Assembly (NCBI GenBank): GCA_013140935.1
Contig: JABFSD010000760.1
Coordinates: 1-9,300 of the forward strand
Direction: 5' to 3'
DNA from: Acidobacteriota bacterium
Lineage (GTDB): Bacteria > Acidobacteriota > Blastocatellia > RBC074
DNA length: 9,300 nucleotides
Every line of letters begins with the position of its first letter. Within the stretch, counting starts at the first letter, position 1. Shown here piece by piece: positions 8,477 to 9,300 of this stretch. Position numbers and translations under genes: made by a program. The notes beneath the pieces are model-generated. The model was given only the letters and a program-made list of their open reading frames with translations. It was not told the origin of the DNA and ran no database searches.

Positions 8477-8504
8477 TTTAGAGAGACGAAAGATGGTTTT
8501 GCAA
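8477..8504 (-). promoter_or_regulatory. Candidate sigma70-like promoter for the amidase-oligopeptidase operon
   Basis: On the minus strand TTGCAA (8504-8499) and TCTAAA (8482-8477) are separated by 16 bases, each matching the consensus at 4 of 6 positions. Transcription would begin just upstream of the GGAG ribosome site, giving a short leader. The match is modest and was found by eye. Confidence 0.25.
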
Positions 8505-8642
8505 CGTGGGCGGATTATGAACAGAGTCGCCGTCATAGGGAAGCCGAAGACTTACGTTTTGGTCGAACCAAGCGAGAGAAGTAAGGGAAATCCTTAAATT
8601 TCAAGGTAGGAAAAGAAATAAGCTGTGCTATAGTCCACGCCG

Positions 8643-8768
8643 ATGGAAAGATCATTCCAGGGTAAACCAATCGCACATGCCAATCGCTTCCGCTTCATCC
8701 GGTCAGTCGTTTGCTCGTTCGTTGTAATTGCCTGTGTGGTTTTTGTTCCAGCAGTCCCTACTCTTTAG
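8643..8768 (+). CDS. Possible small membrane or leader peptide (41 residues), hypothetical
   Basis: An ATG ORF of 41 codons plus TAG. Residues 15-20 carry three arginines (R15, R17, R20), followed by a hydrophobic run at about 22-35 (VVCSFVVIACVVFV), like a signal anchor or signal peptide. No Shine-Dalgarno precedes it, but a TATAGT box ends 8 bases before the ATG, so a leaderless transcript is conceivable. A hairpin begins at the base after the stop. It could be a real small protein, a leader peptide upstream of the RRM gene, the remnant of a secreted protein, or chance. I cannot decide from sequence alone. Confidence 0.22.
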   Translation: MERSFQGKPIAHANRFRFIRSVVCSFVVIACVVFVPAVPTL

Positions 8769-8784
8769 GCATCAACAATGATGC
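8769..8784 (+). repeat. Hairpin in the leader upstream of the RRM gene
   Basis: GCATCA-ACAA-TGATGC is a perfect 6-base stem with a 4-base loop, starting directly after the TAG of the 41-codon ORF. No T-run follows, so it does not look like an intrinsic terminator. If transcribed it would sit about 170 bases upstream of the RRM start. Confidence 0.4.
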
Positions 8785-8942
8785 GCGGTTCGACAGGTAG
8801 TAATTCCGCTTGCGTAAGTTCGTTTCGTCTGTAGAGCAGGATCGTTTCAACCCCCGAAGCAGTTTGGAAAGTTTGTTCGCGTTCGATTTGCGCAAGTGTT
8901 CCGCAGTCCGATTTCGCTCAAGCCTGCCTGCTTCTTTTGTTT

Positions 8943-8947
8943 AGGAG
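8943..8947 (+). promoter_or_regulatory. Shine-Dalgarno site of the RRM gene
   Basis: AGGAG is followed by 9 bases and then the ATG at 8957. It is a strong ribosome site that fixes the start and suggests efficient translation. Confidence 0.75.
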
Positions 8948-8956
8948 ATAATTCTC

Positions 8957-9300
8957 ATGGCTGTTCGTTTGTATGTCGGTAACCTGCCCTTCACGGTGGG
9001 TGATTACGATCTGGAAGAAATGTTTGCCCAGGCGGGACAAGTCACGTCGGCGAATGTCGTGACGGATCGCGAAACGGGGCGTTCGCGCGGTTTTGGATTC
9101 GTCGAAATGGATTCGCAGGAAGCGGCGGAAGCGGCGATCGAGCGTTTCAATGGCTTTGAAATCAAAGGTCGTGGAATGACGGTCAACGAAGCTCGTCCGC
9201 GTGAAAGTCGCGGCGGCGGCGGCGGCGGTTACGGCGGCGGCGGTGGTGGTGGATACGGCGGCGGCGGTGGCGGCGGCCGAAGTGGTGGTGGCGGCGGCGG
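8957..9300 (+). CDS. Glycine-rich RNA-binding protein with one RRM domain (3' truncated by window edge)
   Basis: This is expected to be a cytoplasmic single-stranded RNA-binding protein, of the kind bacteria use in cold or stress responses or mRNA handling. 114 codons are visible and no stop is reached. Residues 3-80 form one complete RRM: RNP2 LYVGNL at 5-10 and RNP1 RGFGFVEM at 44-51 with the aromatic F46 and F48 in place, followed by the usual NGFEIKGRGMTVNEARP end at 65-81. From residue 86 the tail is almost pure glycine, with tyrosines at 92 and 100 and an R-S at 108-109, resembling plant and cyanobacterial glycine-rich RRM proteins. The gene has a strong AGGAG site and a long leader. 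RNA targets and condition of expression cannot be read from the sequence. The family call is secure; the role is inferred. Confidence 0.93.
   Translation, partial: MAVRLYVGNLPFTVGDYDLEEMFAQAGQVTSANVVTDRETGRSRGFGFVEMDSQEAAEAAIERFNGFEIKGRGMTVNEARPRESRGGGGGGYGGGGGGGYGGGGGGGRSGGGGG
9212..9300 (+). repeat. GGC/GGT glycine-codon tract
   Basis: Six glycine codons then TAC; seven then TAC; seven then CGA AGT; then glycine codons again to the window end. The tract encodes the low-complexity tail of the RRM protein. Mixed GGC, GGT and GGA codons argue against a pure trinucleotide expansion, but such tracts can vary in length between strains and are prone to sequencing or assembly error. Confidence 0.85.

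Larger units (their letters stand above)
8459..8956. other. Divergent intergenic region between the amidase operon and the RRM gene
   Basis: About 500 bases lie between divergent genes. The region contains the candidate amidase promoter, two operator-like palindromes (TTGGTCGAACCAA at 8559-8571, with 5-base arms; CCTTAAATTTCAAGG at 8592-8606, with 6 of 7 paired arm positions), and a TATAGT -10-like box on the plus strand at 8629-8634. A possible 41-codon ORF (8643-8768) and a hairpin (8769-8784) follow. The remaining 170 bases before the RRM ribosome site look like an untranslated leader rich in TTCG/TTTG stretches; no gene is seen there. Confidence 0.5.

Noticed and set aside
8790..8818. Promoter TCGACA with a CGTAAG -10 box before the RRM gene
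   Set aside because: The -35 is good, but the -10 matches only 3 of 6 positions; too weak to annotate.
1..9300. CRISPR array, tRNA, rRNA, insertion sequence
   Set aside because: No spaced repeats, cloverleaf, rRNA-like stretch or transposase seen on either strand.

Overview
The window reads as a bacterial chromosome segment. Housekeeping-type genes flank a two-gene block that looks like a horizontally acquired DNA-modification/nuclease (restriction-modification-like) islet. The flanks are GC-rich with many GCG/CGC codons. They carry a ClpA-type unfoldase, a NylA-like amidase, an S9 oligopeptidase and a glycine-rich RRM protein. That mixture would suit Acidobacteriota or a neighbouring environmental phylum, but this is a guess from gene style and no marker in the window fixes the taxon.

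Layout: (1) 3-947 (+), the C-terminal part of clpA, cut by the left edge. (2) 998-1678 and 1675-4824 (both -), a translationally coupled pair transcribed right to left: a ~1049-residue gamma-class N6-adenine DNA methyltransferase followed by a 226-residue protein with a clear D...ExK nuclease motif. Their stop and start overlap as ATGA. (3) 4825-5073, a non-coding leader upstream of the methylase. (4) 5074-7026 and 7037-8458 (both -), a tight operon of an amidase-signature enzyme then a prolyl-oligopeptidase-family serine hydrolase, 10 bases apart. (5) 8459-8956, a divergent intergenic region with a candidate amidase promoter, two palindromes, a possible 41-codon membrane/leader ORF and a hairpin straight after that ORF's stop. 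(6) 8957 to the right edge (+), an RRM RNA-binding protein with a glycine-rich tail, cut by the window end.

How the genes may work together: the methylase and nuclease make a plausible self-contained defence unit, with methylation protecting host DNA and the nuclease cutting unmodified DNA. No helicase, translocase, specificity subunit, BREX or DISARM partner gene is visible in the window. The amidase and oligopeptidase probably hydrolyse small amides and peptides in the cytoplasm. ClpA and the RRM protein are independent housekeeping or stress functions at the two edges. The strongest candidate for something not well described is the methylase-nuclease pair: the methylase carries extra N- and C-terminal domains without a recognisable nuclease motif, and the nuclease is a separate small protein.
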